Shown here: piece after piece, positions 35,048-47,339 of the stretch
Position numbering within the stretch: position 1 is the stretch's first letter
Layout of the letters: each line of letters starts with the position of its first letter
Assembly: GCA_050084985.1 (NCBI GenBank)
Contig: JBITNC010000001.1
Location: 120,962,001 to 121,026,000, forward strand
DNA from: Nageia nagi
Lineage: Eukaryota; Pinophyta
Reading direction: 5' to 3'
Length of the DNA stretch: 64,000 nt
The notes under the pieces: generated by a model
Seen by the model: only the letters and a program-made list of their open reading frames with translations
Told to the model about the DNA's origin: nothing
The model's database searches: none
Program-made: the position numbers and the translations under genes

Positions 35048-37877
35048 TATAAGGATCCAAAACATAACTCAAGTGAAATTTAAACCAAAATACATAACTA
35101 TGCATCCAATGTCTAGTCTAGAAGGGAAATTACAAGCATTAAACACCTCAATATGATAACATTAGGGTTAAAGCACCAAATATAAGCTCAATCAACATAT
35201 AAATACCAACATATAGATCATACATGCATTAATGATCAAATACATCACAATGATGAGTCAAGTATGAACCCCCAAATTTTCTTTTTAGGGTCTATCACTA
35301 ACCCTCCTTCGATGAACCTCTCACCTATTACTATGAAGGGACTAGTTAACTCAAGGAGCTGGTGCTCCAACACTCAAGATACTTTTTTTCCTCTCACCAT
35401 TTTGAGAATCCACATTTAACTTCTTCATTACTTGTCAAATGCAGTTGGTGTCATAAGGCTATATGCATTTGAACCCTATCCTACTCACTATGTATCTAAT
35501 TGAAAGATTAAAAGTTGCATAATTAGAAATTACAAGAATGAAAATTATAGGAATTGAAATTACAAGAATTAGAAAATCTAATCTAGTAGCTATAATAAAG
35601 CCTTGATAATGCAAATCATGAGAAAGGAATTGCACAATGGAAAATGATACTCACACACTACTATTGAAAATAACTACTACAAAAATATAAGGGTGACTCT
35701 ACTGGTTGAAAGGGGCCCAACTTCATCTAGCAAAGTGCCTGAATAAAACTCAAAAGTTCAAAAAATGATCAGCTCTTATTCATCAATCAACTACATACAA
35801 ATAGATATTGAAAATGTTTTAGTCTCCCATAATATTCTATCTCTCTATTATATATTTTGTATATCTCTATATTCTGCATATCTCCTTATATTTTGCATAT
35901 CTCTATATTCTACATATCTCCCATGTGTCTCTCTCTCAAGAGATATTTATTCTTTTTACACTATGCTAAAAATGACTTAGTACAAATAAAACAAACTATC
36001 CACAGTTACAACCTAGTCCATATTTAGAAGATGGAAGATATGGTGCTAAGTTGGGTACCAAAAGATGAGAATCTTCAGATCTGATATATTCTTTGTTCTC
36101 CAATCTTGGCTACTATAAATCTATCTTTGTACAATAAATAACAACAAATCTCCACCTATATAAGATCTACTTTGATGCCTTGTCTTCAAAATAAGATATC
36201 ATCTCCAACTGTACATGTTAAATGCTGGGGAAAATTTGTAGTAGCCATAATATTTGCATGGTGTACCAAATCTATGATATATTTATATTTTTGGATACCC
36301 TTTTTCAAGAGCTTTCTAAAAATATATAGCATGTCTATGTTTGGTCTTTGTTCGAGCATCCAACTATTACTCTAATTTTCAACCTTGTAGTATATTATTA
36401 GGGGGCATATCTTTTTTATGGTAGCTTTATCATCTTTAATCTATACATAAATGGAAATCTTATTTCAATATCTTTCTATCGATATATTATATACCCTATT
36501 CTGACATCATTTGGTCAACCAAAAGTTGTCCAAAGCTATCTTGATGACGTTTGAGGCAAACAGAGTTTCATTCAAAGCTAAATAGAGTGTGTATGGAGTT
36601 GTTGTGAGCAAGTCATTGTGATTCCATAGCTAGAAGAGGATTGATGATATGGACTATATTTGAACCATTGGTTAAAGAGCTATATCTTTAACTCTTTTAT
36701 TACTCTCATAGTACATAAAAGTATATAAATCATAAAATATTAGCAAATAACATAATATGACAATTTATCTCTAATTAGACTAGTAAGCATACAATATATA
36801 TTATCATTTACATACAGCATACTTTTAAATGCACCCATTATAAACAATATTATGTCAATAATGGGGTATTTTTGGACTCATCACACAACATTATAAATAT
36901 GGATAATTTCATAATAGAATATGAGATCCAATAGCCATGACTTATATTAATGATATAGAATTGAAAATAATATAGTACCAGGCTTACAAGCACAACTTTA
37001 GCTTCTAAGGAGCTAATTAGGGTAAACTGTATATCCTTAATGTTAGACAAACAAATAGAACCATGGGATAGCCTTGCTCCCACAAAACCTAAATCCTCTC
37101 CACTGAAGAAGCCCTCCTTTGATCTTGATGACCAACTAAATGGTACAAGCTCAACCTCAGAATACCATCGTATGAGAAAGGGTGCTACACCAATACCATA
37201 GATAATTAGGATCCCTCATCCTGATAGCCTTCCTAGATTTTGCACCTAGGGGATTACTTACCACTGCTAAGACTTGTGACCATAGGATTTCATCAAGAGA
37301 TAATAGTATAATTAGGTATGTCCAAAAATGAGGCTCTAATGCCGCTTTATACACTTGACTCTATCTGGATCTCATATAGGATTCATCACCCAACTCCTTA
37401 ATCCCAACATTAGCCTCTTAGGGGTATAGTGTGCCCAACATGGGTGCCTAGAGTTCAAGCATAACAATGTGTGGGCCTAAAGTATCATTAATGCTAATGT
37501 AGGGGTCTAGGAATGCCATGCATTCCTAATGTGGGTCTAGGAGCCATGCATGGGATCTAGGTATCATAATGTGATAACATGTGGGTATAGGAATCTCCTC
37601 AAGGCTTTTGCATGTATACAAGTGGTAATCCATCCATATAAGTTAAAATAGACCTTGGGATTCCCATAATCAAGATCAATATCTCCAAGTATAATAAAAC
37701 ACCTAATTTATGCTTGAGAGGCAAACATCCACTTGGAGATCAAAGTGGGGTCCATTGACCCATTAAGTCTTCTATTGCAAGTTACAACATGAAAGTACAA
37801 TGCAATAATAAAATATATTATAATATAAATTTATTGGATTCTATAATTAATTACAATCATTCAAGGGGGACATCACA
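35048..37877 (-). repeat. 3' LTR of element D, split by an insertion
   Basis: 35048-35251 and 36883-37877 together align with the 5' LTR at 40933-42125. Shared phrases include GAACCATGGGATAGCCTTG, CTACACCAAT and CATCAAGAGATAATAGTATA. The 1.63 kb between them is absent from the 5' LTR. Confidence 0.88.
35252..36882. mobile_element. 1.63-kb insertion in the 3' LTR of element D, probable DNA transposon
   Basis: Present in one LTR and missing from the other, so it is an insertion. It begins GATGAGTC and ends GACTCATC, an 8-bp perfect inverted pair; allowing gaps, the next bases also match loosely (AAGTATGAACCCC against CAAAAATACCCC). The flanks ACATCACAAT and ACACAACATT are similar and could be an eroded 9-10-bp target duplication, as in Mutator-like elements. 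No transposase is seen. At 35860-35935 is a short repeat of TATATTTTGCATATCTC words. Family assignment is uncertain. Confidence 0.55.
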
Positions 37878-37896
37878 AATCCTCCCCTCCCAAATT
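37878..37896 (-). promoter_or_regulatory. Polypurine tract of element D
   Basis: On the minus strand, TTTGGGAGGGGAGGATT directly precedes the 3' LTR start TGTGATGTCC. Confidence 0.75.
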
Positions 37897-38439
37897 TCTT
37901 TCCCTTAAGCAATAATGAAACACTACAACATATTATATTCCAACAATCATTCAATCCTATTGGTCATGGTTTACTATAGTAGAATGCAACTTCAATACCC
38001 TCTATCTAGGATGGTAGCATGATGTAGATTGCTAAAGCCTCATAAGCATATATCAATGTAACATGTAAACACTAGTTTGTTGTAATTATCACTCCTTATC
38101 AGCTTCTTCATAATTATCCTCAATACACATGGGGTTGTGTGTGTACCTCTATAGATATGTACCTACAAAAACCTCAAGTATATCATATGTAAGTTAAAAC
38201 AAGTGAGGTCCCTTCTTCATAGATAAGGCCAAAACTCCCCCAAGTTCAATGTAGGGTTCCAAACTCTCCCATCCCTCCATGAGAGGCCAAAAAATCCTCC
38301 ACCTTCCAATATGGGGTACCGAGCTACCAGCTAGCTCAACAACCTTCCCAAGTCAAATGTATGAAAATAGAGCTCAACTAGGCTCAACATTCCACTCCCT
38401 AGCTTAACAATGTCCATGAGGGGAATACAACCTTCCCCA

Positions 38440-38680
38440 TGCCCAACATTGGGTGACCATCCTCTATAAGGCTCAATGTGGGATGCCTACACTCTCCAAG
38501 GCTCAACATGAGGTGCCCAACCTCTCTAAGGCTTCATGTGGGGTCCTTAGCCTCTCCATGGCTCAACATGAGGTGCCCAACCTATCTAAGGTTCAATGTG
38601 GGGTACCTAGCCACTCTAATGCTCAACATGAGAGATCTTGCCTCCCCAAGGCCCAACATGTAGTACAAAAGGTATTATAA
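38440..38680. repeat. 30-bp tandem repeat with a 60-bp alternating pattern
   Basis: Seven units of exactly 30 bp. Two types alternate: one with GGCTCAATGTGGGG, one with GGCTCAACATGAGG, giving a 60-bp higher-order unit. The plus-strand frame reads a 10-residue repeat (KAQHEVPNLS). Looser copies extend over 38220-38760. The array lies in the interior of element D, between the protease motif and the 3' LTR, where pol would be. Confidence 0.85.
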
Positions 38681-39099
38681 CCCAACGTAGCCCCTATAAG
38701 CTTTTTAGAATGCAATGTGGGGTATGGGAGCTTTATAATTCTCCTATTCTCCCATAAAACCCTTTCCTCATCCAATGTGGTCCCATCTTCTTCTTCCTCC
38801 TTCTTTTAGCACCACTTAATTACCTCTAGATGCTTATTTTCCACTTATGGAAAATCATCTCAAATCCCTTGTAGTGTATGGGTCTTCCCATCAATCTCAA
38901 AACTCATAGTGAGTTTTTGATAATTGGTGTGAATGTCACCCAAATCAAATAACCACTACACTCCCAAACTAATGTGAGAATGTCCCTTCAAGGGATATAC
39001 ATAGAATTTCTCCCTTATTGTGCAACTTTGCAATCTTACTCCAAACCTCTCAATCATATGGTTCATAAGTGTGAGTTTCTCATTGGCATTAGAAACTCT

Positions 39100-40700
39100 A
39101 AATCTTTTAAACCCTTTGGCCTTCACATTCTTCCTTTATATAAAATCTTTATCAAATAAGTTATGGGATGCTCCTAGATCAATCAAGACCATCACATCAT
39201 ATCCACCTAATTTCCCCACAACCTTCAATGTGAGGTACTTCTTCATCCCATGTGGTGAAGTGATCATGCTCCCTAATGTGCCCTCTTACCTCAATCCCTT
39301 TTGATCTAGGATGTCCATTCTGAGATCTAAATATGAATCATCTGACTCATCCTCTAAAATACCCCTATGTAAAGCACCTACCCCTTGCCTTAGAAATGGT
39401 GCCTTGGCTCCCAAGTCTTCTTGCAATAGAAGCATTTACCTTCCTCCCTTAATTTCCTCCATTTGGATGCATCTAATTAGTTCATTTGAGGTGTGGGAAT
39501 GGTTTGGCTTTGTTTGACCCTTCCTTATCAATAAATGGCTTCTACATGATTGGTACCTTGTACATTTTCCCTCCCTTGAGGTACTTTATGGTCGAATCTA
39601 GGTCATATGTAGCCAGAGTAGAATCATCAAGGCTCCTAGGTGAGAATACCTTGACCATGCCTTGTAACGGCTCCATTAAATCCTTAATGAAGAGGAATGC
39701 CAATCATTCCTTTAGAATGTAGTGGATCATGCTATGATTTTTTGAAACTTTAATACATACTCATCTGATGCTCCATGCTCCCTCAATAATATTGAATCCC
39801 AAAAGTATTTATTCTCCCTCTTTCGATAAAACCACTTAACTAGCCACCTAATGAACTCATCCTAATAATCCTAGCTAATAACCCCATGTTTCCACCACTC
39901 TAAGGCATCAATCTCAAAATGTAAAGATACAAAGTGAATTCCATCCTTCTCCACCATGTTTGGGCTTAAAGTGAAGTAACTTTATAGCTAGTGTGACCAT
40001 GCCTTAGTATTCATTCACATTGTTTATACATATGTACCTACATCTTATTTATTTTCTATTGTAGGTATCTCTAATCTCCCTAAAAACTGCTAGGAGTGTG
40101 TGGACCATGCAAATTGCTACCTTTCAACCCTAAGATTTCTAGGTAGCTATTAAAGTTGACATCTCTCTTCAATCCCAGATCCAACATGGAATACTCCTTG
40201 AAAAAATTATTTAGATCCAATGGGCCAAGAACCCTATTCTTTATTTCCTTCCTATATTTCTTTGCAAACATGGTCTTGGATGATGTGGGTATGATGGGTT
40301 TTTACCCCATATTAATAACATCATCCTCTGAGTACCTCCCTAGGAGCAGATTAGTACCCTATGGTACTCGATGTGAATAGGATCTCAAGAATGTAAGTTC
40401 TATATGCCCCATAGATTTGTGGTGAGTAGACTCCCAATATCTCAAACTATAGGATCTCCTCATGCTCATCTCTTGATCTTCCCTATCCTCCTCATGTGGC
40501 TTATCCCTATCATCTTTGGTTGAATGTGGGGGACTACTTTATCTATCAGCCTCCTCGTGAACCCCCATATGCCTATTCAATTTTCTATACATAGTGGTGA
40601 TAGTTTTGGTCATGTTATTGATGGCTAAAATGAGCTCATTGAACTTTTGTTCATGTCTGAAATCCTGAATCAGAGTTAAGCTCATTCTTCTAGCTATAGT
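39100..40700 (-). pseudogene. Gag and protease relic of element D
   Basis: Minus-strand reading gives the gag core at 39720-39990 (VSLHFEIDALEWWKHG, then EFIRWLVKWF, then YVLKFQKIIA). This matches the LHFEG.AL.WW and F...L...F pattern of Ty3 gag. A zinc knuckle follows at 39390-39440 (KCFYCKKTWEPRHH; CX2CX4H with the last Cys unclear). At 39138-39205 the protease active-site region reads VMVLIDLGASHNLFD, with Leu where Ser of the usual D-S-G-A is expected. Upstream, 40080-40271 is an open stretch (FKEYSMLDLGLKRDVNFNSY) of unassigned gag N-terminal sequence. Stops and frame changes are frequent. Confidence 0.7.
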
Positions 40701-40919
40701 AGATCTCATCCTCAATGCATCCTCTTCCTTTTTGAATGCTCATTTATTTGGTGCCTCATTCATCCACTAATGGTGATCCTCTTTATGGATAGTTTATGAA
40801 GCTATCTCTTTGGTATGTGACTTTATGCTCTTCCTTTCATATTCCATCTCTCTCTGAGTGTTGGATCTAGTGTAATAATGGTGTACTATAGGTCTCATAC
40901 ACAGGCTAGCTAGATCCAA

Positions 40920-40931
40920 GCTTTGATGCCA
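40920..40931 (-). promoter_or_regulatory. Primer-binding site of element D (initiator Met tRNA type)
   Basis: On the minus strand, TGGCATCAAAGC follows the 5' LTR end after one base. It differs from TGGTATCAGAGC at two positions, both transitions. Confidence 0.75.
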
Positions 40932-40932
40932 C

Positions 40933-42125
40933 TATAAGGATCTAAAACATAGTTCAAGTGCAATTTAAACCAAAATATAAAAGTATGCAACCAACATTTG
41001 GTCTAGAAGGGAAATTACAAGCATTAAATGCCTTAATATGCCAATGTTGGGGTTAGGCCACCAAATACAAGCTCAATAAAAAAAATAAAAACATTTAGCT
41101 TATACATGCATAAATGATCAAATACACCATAATATTTCAAATAAGGATAAATGCATAATATAATATGAGATCCAATAGCCCATGACTTGTATTAATGATA
41201 CATAATGTACAATGATACAATACCAGGACCATAAGGCTCAATGTTGGCTTCTAAGGAGCCATCTAAGGCAAATCGTATATCCTTAATGCTAGACAAAAAA
41301 GTAGAACCATGGGATAGCCTTGGTCCCCCAGAACTTGAATCCTCTCCATTGAAGGAGACCTCCTCTGATCTTAGTGACCAACTAAATGGTAGAAGCTCAA
41401 CCTTGGAATACCACTTGATGGGTAAGGGTTCTACACCAATGTTGTAGATAATTAGGATCCCTTAGCCTGATAGCCCTCCTAGATGTTGCACCTATGGGAT
41501 TACTTAGCTCTACTAATACTTATGTCCATAGAATTGTATCAAGAGATAATAGTATAATTGGGTATGTCAAACAATGAGGCTTTAATGCCTCTTTATACAC
41601 GCAACTTTGTCTAGATTTCACCTAAGAGTCATCACCTAACTCCTTAATCCAAAATGTTAGCCTCCTGGGGGGGTAGTGCACCCAACATGGGTGCTTGGGG
41701 TCAAACAATACCAATGTGGAGTCCTAAAGTGCCATTAATGCTAACATGGGGTCTAAGAGTGCCATGCATGCCAAACATGGGTCTAGGAACCATACATGAG
41801 ATCTAGGTATCATAATGAGCCAATGTGGGGGTATAGGAATCTCCCTAAGGTTGATGCATGTATACAAGTATCTATCCATTCATATAAGTGTAAAATAGAC
41901 CTTGGGAATCCCATAATCAATATCAATATCTCCAAGTATAATAAAACACCTAATTTATGCTTGAGAGGGAGATGTCCTACTTGGGGCTTGTAGTGGGGTC
42001 CATTGACCCATTAAGTCTTCTATCCCAAGTTACAACATGAAAGTATAATGCAACAATAAAATATATTACAAAAGGAATAAGTTGGATTTCATAATTAATT
42101 ACAATCATGCAAGGGGTATTTCACA
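40933..42125 (-). repeat. 5' LTR of element D
   Basis: 1193 bp, uninterrupted partner of the split 3' LTR. The right edge CACA is followed by target duplication CTTTA at 42126-42130. It contains a row of CCAACATGGG / CAATGTGGGGTCTA phrases at 41690-41840. Confidence 0.88.
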
Positions 42126-42130
42126 CTTTA

Positions 42131-42816
42131 TATAAGTAGGGCATGCTTCAATGGAATAAGTCTCCTTGGTAATAATTAAAACTTACCAAGTAAAGAATGA
42201 ATTTCAAAAGCATTTGATAAATTACTATAATAATATTATGTCCAATTTAAAATATGTTACAAGTTTTATCAATATCATGTCATACAATTATAATACTTTG
42301 AGATCAAATATCCAACAAGTAAAATGTTGAGCTTTCTTAAATATATTTTGATATGTCCTAATAAGGTAGATAGTCAACATTGTTTATAAAATTAACCATG
42401 AAAATGTTTTAATAGGTCAAAGAAACTAAGTGTTTCTTCTTTTAAAACTAAGTGATATATGATCATTATAATTTTTATAAGAATGTAATCATAATTTTTT
42501 ATTCATGATTTGGGAATAGGAATTTATGCTTGGGCCCATTAGGTAAACTTTAACAACTAAGGGACTAAACTAAGGGAATAGGAATTTATGATTTATAGTT
42601 TCCATAAATACAATAGAGGGACACTTCTAAGGGATCATGAGATGATGCATAAAATAACTTAAAATATAATTAGCAAGAAAAAAAAAGGAATACTAGTGGG
42701 TAAAATAGTGGTTTCACTATAAATTAGATGTTTATATTATGCTTATCTTAAGAGATGTGTTACAAGAGTGTAAGCTTCCAAAAAGGGGGTGGAAGAAGCT
42801 ATGGAGACCCCACACT
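42131..42816. other. Non-coding spacer between element D and Tat-2
   Basis: AT-rich. The phrase GGGAATAGGAATTTATG occurs twice at about 42515-42595. Nothing else recognised. Confidence 0.4.
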
Positions 42817-43765
42817 TGTGGTCCCTCTAATCTTGGGAATACCCATGTTGTAGTAACTAAAATATTTCTTGAAATGTGATTAGATAATGATAATAAATGA
42901 AATGGAGGTAGGTTTTAGAGTCTTTCCTTTTTAGTGAAATACCCAAAACTACTAATAACCTACAAAATAAGAAACAATAAGAGGATTCTAAGTTCTAGGT
43001 CCTTAAGACCTTAAATCCATGCAAATGTAGCCAGATAGCTTATACACCTCCAAACCTTGAATCAACAAGTCATTAGAAGATAACACAATTCCTAGAATGC
43101 AAGCTAACATAAGACTAAAATGGACTAACTAAGAATAACAACTAAAATATCATATTCTAGCTTAAGTCTACTAGAGACTAGCCTAGAAAATACTAGTATG
43201 AAACCATGCACCAATATAGTAATGATAAACCAAAAAGGATATATGATGTGAGCTATTGGAAGTACTCTAAAACCTACAAAAACACTCAAAATAGAGATTA
43301 GTACCATAACAACCAAAGCCACATTAGTTACCCAATGTTTCTTGCAAGATGAGGACAAAAATCCTCTTTTTGTTGCCTTTGAAAGTGATGGGTGAAGCTC
43401 TAAATGGAAGGTATGAGGCCAAAAACTTGAGTACACAATATTAAGTATGTAGGATAGCAATAAGTAATGAGGTATTAATTATGCAAAGTGAAATATTAGA
43501 GGGAAAATTATTTTTGATTTGAATTTTATATAGGACTAACCGATGGGTCAGTTAGCATTTTAGCCTAACTGATCAACCAGTCCATTCAAATTGACATAAG
43601 TTACAAAAATTAACCATGCAAATAGGGTTGGGATGGGACAAAAGGATTATATGGCTATGATAAACTATAGGATGGACTAAATTATCATGAATCACCTAAG
43701 CTAGATGATCAAATGATTTTTAGTTATCTATAGATGCCCCTTTTTGTCCATTTTTGTGAGATACA
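42817..43765 (-). repeat. 3' LTR of Tat-2
   Basis: On the minus strand it starts TGTATCTCACAAA and ends GAGGGACCACA, comparable with TGAG...CATATCTCACAAA and GGATCACCACA of the gag-only element. Shared blocks: CATCATAGCCAT.., GGTTGATCAGTTAGG, ATTTTCCCTCT and AGGTCTTAAGGACCTAG. The 111-residue open frame at 43125-43460 is inside this LTR and has no family features. Confidence 0.65.
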
Positions 43766-45740
43766 AAATAAGATTTTAGGTTATGCAAAATACGGTAAAA
43801 AAATAGGTGAAGTGTGTGTGATGTGGTAATAATAAGCTATGATCAACATAATCATCTAAAGAATACATATGTATATAATACCTCATAGTGCCATCATTAT
43901 CATTTCATAACCAATCTATATCTCGACATGATAGACTATGCTACAAGTGATCGAGATATACCTATGGCTTTAACACCTTGCGATACCAAGACTATCATAT
44001 TGTAACCAGTCAGTACTTGGGATGATAAGATGTGATAGAGATAAAAGTAAAATTATCATAAAATTAAATTGAAAATGTGAACTATAAAACAAAATAACAA
44101 AAGCAAACGATCACTATTTTGCCCCAACAACTAAGGGGTGAAGTGATTATGCTTTGCCCCAATAGTTGAAAGATAAAATGATTCTAATTTTCCATCATAG
44201 TCTAAGGGTAAAATGATGTAGAGTCAATATTAGAGTTAGTTTTTATTCATGAAAGGCCATATAAGATCATCCTGAGCATCCAAACCAAGTTTGATTTTGG
44301 TACCTGATAGGTTGTATAAGATTAAGTTGAAAAGAAGGATCGTAGGCTTATATACCTACTAGGCGTTAGACTAAAAAACATAGGCATGCAATGCCTAAAT
44401 AAGATACCATGTTGAATTATAAATGATTTAGGTGCTAAAATGCAAGATGGAGATGCTCATTTTTATGAAAAATGGTTGTACCCATGGGGCATCTAATAGG
44501 ACGATATGATCAGGATCATAAGAAAGGTAAATGATTACATCCCTCTCAAGTGGGAAGATGGAAGGAAGTCCCTATATAGGGACTTGAGCAATATTTTCAA
44601 TCAACTTATGGAAAGGAGAAAAGAGATGGTCCAAAAATGTTGAAAAAGAACCAAAGCAGGCTAGCCAGTCTGCTTCAAATTAGCTAGAACTCATTACCTA
44701 GAAAACTAAATAATTGATGGGATGGATAGGGTACGGGGATAATAAAACAAAAAATTTGACTCATTTTTGTCATTTTACACACTTTCCCTCTTGAAAATGA
44801 AGCTCTAATTATAAGATAATATTTTGTTCTGGAGCACAACAGAGTGATCTGGAGAGTGGTGATAATAGCTGTGCAGGATAGGACCCACCACTCAACCCAT
44901 TGGGAGGAGGAGGCAATCACCCTCACAAGCGAGTAAGTTTCTAAAAACTTAAGCATTTTAGATTCTAAAATAGTATAAATTTATATCACTAATATGTTAA
45001 TGAAGGAAATGAACTTTGTTATGCATTTTGATGGTTAAAATTGACACAAAATAAGGAAAATTGTACGAGTAGCTAAAACATTAGGGCATCAAATTTTGAC
45101 CAAAATAGCAAACCAAATTTATCAAACATAAACTTAAATTGATCATAGGGGAGTGTAGGATATTTTTATCAAGTATATTTTGATTTTAGGTCTCATATAA
45201 GTTATATTTTGTAAGCTTTAAGAAGAAGGAATGCAAGATTTTATGCCTTGGCCTCGCTCTACTAGCCGATCACCTACATACTAGTCCTAATTTAGGGTCT
45301 AGCTAGGAGCCTTCCAATTAGAATCTAAATAACCATAAAAAAGGTTGATTTATTGGCTACTTGTTCACCCAACTAGTCCACTATCCAATCTACAAGGTGT
45401 CGATGAATTCAAATTAGATGACCTGCTATCGATCGATTAGGGTTGGACATGAAAGATAAGCTCTAGGAAACATGAAATGATACAAATGAACCATGAAACT
45501 TACAAGACTAATAGATAGGGCTTAGAGTACTACGAAAATATACTAAATTAAAATAGAGAGGATAAACTTAATAAATTAGGACCATGGAATTTATAGGATA
45601 AGACTAACACACAAAGCAGTTTGAACTGGTGCTGGGTGAAAACCTAGCACAAGTTCATTTTAGCATCCTTGATATATGCAGGGACCTAAACAAGGATTCT
45701 TAGGTTTGGCTTGAGCCTATGGGCTTGGTGAGGATGACAT
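43766..45740 (-). other. 3' non-coding region of Tat-2
   Basis: Segments match the gag-only element's 33180-33400 in reverse complement (ATAGATTGGTTATGAAATGA, GGTATCGCAAGGTGTTA). Short TTTGCCCCAA.A.TTGAAAGAT repeats lie at 44110-44210. A second cluster of CCGATC/CTAGTC/GATCGATTAG motifs is at 45240-45440. No integrase motif is found. Confidence 0.55.
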
Positions 45741-45769
45741 AATTGAGGATTATAATTATGGATTAGGCT

Positions 45770-46907
45770 TATGTGTACACCTTAGTTGCAGTCCTAACAC
45801 CTAGGATCAAGGCTTCATTCTCTACATTATTATTGGTACAAGGGAAAACCAAATTGAAGGAATAAGGGATGGGGACACCATGAGACAAGAAGGAGACATC
45901 TCCTACATGGCCCCCTTCCCACACTTTGATCCATAAAAATACATGATCATGTCAAAGTCCTTGAGTGTATCAATAACTTCCTCCTCCTCTTTGATCTTAA
46001 AAATATCCTTATTGAGGAGATTAATATCGAGAGGAGAAGTATTGGGAAAAGGGGCCTTAGCCAACTAATAGGCTATGACCTAACCTTTAATGGATTTTTG
46101 ACTAATAAACTTAAGATCAAACTCTGATAAAAATGTGACCCACTAGGATTTTCATGAATTAAGGTAAGTTTTGCTCATCATATGCTAGAAGAGATTAGCA
46201 TAAGAAATTATGTAAGTCATGTGATTAATCATGTAGTGACATAATTTCTTAGCTACAAAGATAATGGAAAGGAAAAGATGCTCTATATAGATGAACCTAA
46301 CCTCATAATCAACAAGGGTATTGCTAAGGTAATAGATGGCTTGCTCCTTATCTTGAGTGTTCTTTTGAGCAAGCATGACTCCTAAGGTAAAATTGATCAC
46401 CAAAAGGTAAAGGTAGAAAGGAATACCATCCCTAAGAGGGATTAAGATAGGGGGAGTGGTGAGATAGTGTTTAATATCATCAAGAGATTATTATCACATC
46501 TCATTCCACTCAAATATCATGCCCTTATTAAATATCTCATTAAAGGGACAACACTTGTCCAAAAGCTAAGCTATAAATCGATGGATGGATTAGATCTTAC
46601 CTTGAAGATCCTCAAGATCTTAGAATTATGAGAAAGCATATTGATGATAGATTTGATATTTTAAGGATCAATCTCAATTCCTTTATTCAATATCAATGAA
46701 ACCTAAAATTTACCTAATGTGACATCCAAAACACACTTCTTAAGGTTCAATCTAACATTATGCTCAAGAAGATGGTCAAAGACCTTGTGAAGAACATCCC
46801 AATGTCCTTCGTGTGTCTAAGATTAGCTAAAATATCATCAACATAATATTCCATGATATCATGTATCATATCATGAAAGATGTAAATCATGACTCTTTGA
46901 TATGTAG
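45770..46907 (-). pseudogene. Tat-2 reverse transcriptase and RNase H relic
   Basis: Starting at the copia-1 junction the minus strand reads YQRVMIYIFHDMIHDIMEYY, with the catalytic VDDIL right after it (about 46840-46905). RNase H lies at 46185-46403 (LGVMLAQ, QAIYYLSNTLVDYEVRF, KKLCHYMI). Then comes VTFLSEFDLKFISQKSIKG at 46065-46140. The second RNase H is FDMIMYFYGSKCGKG (45925-45970) and FPC.NN..NEALILGVRTA (45775-45825). One catalytic Asp position in the latter reads Tyr-Gly-Ser where Asp-Gly-Ser is usual. The junction cuts the usual A-T-Y-Q-R word: copia-1's target duplication TGTAG encodes the lost part of it. Confidence 0.8.
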
Positions 46908-47329
46908 TGAAGAAATTAACCCTTTCTAAATTAACTTCCAATCTACCAAGATCTAAAGAAAGCACTTACAACATCAACACAATAAAATAATAACTCAAAC
47001 CAATCTCACAAATAAAAAAGATATAAAGTATTCCCTCCCTCCTTGGAAGTACATCCACTAAATAAGAATTATTTTCAAGGACCTCTCTTACAAACTCTCT
47101 TCTCTCTTACACACACTCTAAACCTATAGCAAAGCTTGCATTACAATTGTGTAATAGAGAGGGGAAGAAACCCACTCTATATTTAACCCCTTGTCTATTT
47201 TTAACCTCTTACTATTTTTAATCATATTCATATTTTTATTCCCTCAATACTTTAAGGTATCTAAAGATACTTTAAGTGAATTTACATTAAGAAAAAATAT
47301 TACACAATATTACATTACAATTTTTAACA
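46908..47329 (-). repeat. 3' LTR of copia-1
   Basis: 422 bp. On the minus strand it starts TGTTAAAAATTGTAATG right after the polypurine tract and ends GGGTTAATTTCTTCA. It shares AAAGTATCTTTAGATACC, GTGGATGTACTTCCAAGGAG and TTGGTAGATTGGAAGTTAAT with 63615-64000. The 46747-46965 open frame begins in this LTR and runs into Tat-2's RT, so it is a chimaera. Confidence 0.9.
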
Positions 47330-47339
47330 CTCCCCCTTA
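47330..47339 (-). promoter_or_regulatory. Polypurine tract of copia-1
   Basis: Minus strand TTAAGGGGGAG, directly before TGTTAAAAATTG. Similar purine tracts further inside, at about 48003-48013 and 48320-48328, repeat the pattern seen in element A. Confidence 0.8.

Larger units (their letters stand above)
35048..42125 (-). mobile_element. Ty3-type LTR element D with gag and protease only
   Basis: The element is flanked by a perfect 5-bp target duplication, CTTTA (35043-35047 and 42126-42130). On the minus strand its LTRs start TGTGA and end GGATCCTTATA. The 5' LTR is 40933-42125. The 3' LTR is 35048-37877, which contains a later insertion; without that it is about 1.2 kb, the same as the 5' LTR. 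A primer-binding site and a polypurine tract adjoin the LTRs. The 3-kb interior has gag, a zinc knuckle and a protease-like motif but no RT, RNase H or integrase, so it was non-autonomous or lost pol. Confidence 0.88.
42817..46907 (-). mobile_element. Tat-2: 3' half of a Ty3/Tat-like element
   Basis: Minus-strand order: RT from YQRVM and YVDD (46907 downwards), RNase H, second RNase H (45770-46000), a long non-coding region with repeats (43766-45740), and a 3' LTR (42817-43765). The 5' part is split off by copia-1 at 46907; the continuation must lie beyond the window. Integrase should follow the second RNase H but is not recognisable and is probably deleted. Non-coding parts match the gag-only element in reverse complement. 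Confidence 0.75.

Noticed and set aside
38453-38680. 75-residue open frame with a 10-residue repeat
   Set aside because: Translation of the 30-bp tandem array; overlapping frames give equally regular repeats.
43125-43460. 111-residue hydrophobic open frame on the minus strand
   Set aside because: Lies within the Tat-2 LTR and has no recognisable domain; membrane-like character reflects T-rich DNA.
46747-46965. 72-residue open frame containing YVDD, read as one protein
   Set aside because: The first residues come from the copia-1 LTR and the remainder from Tat-2 RT; a junction chimaera.
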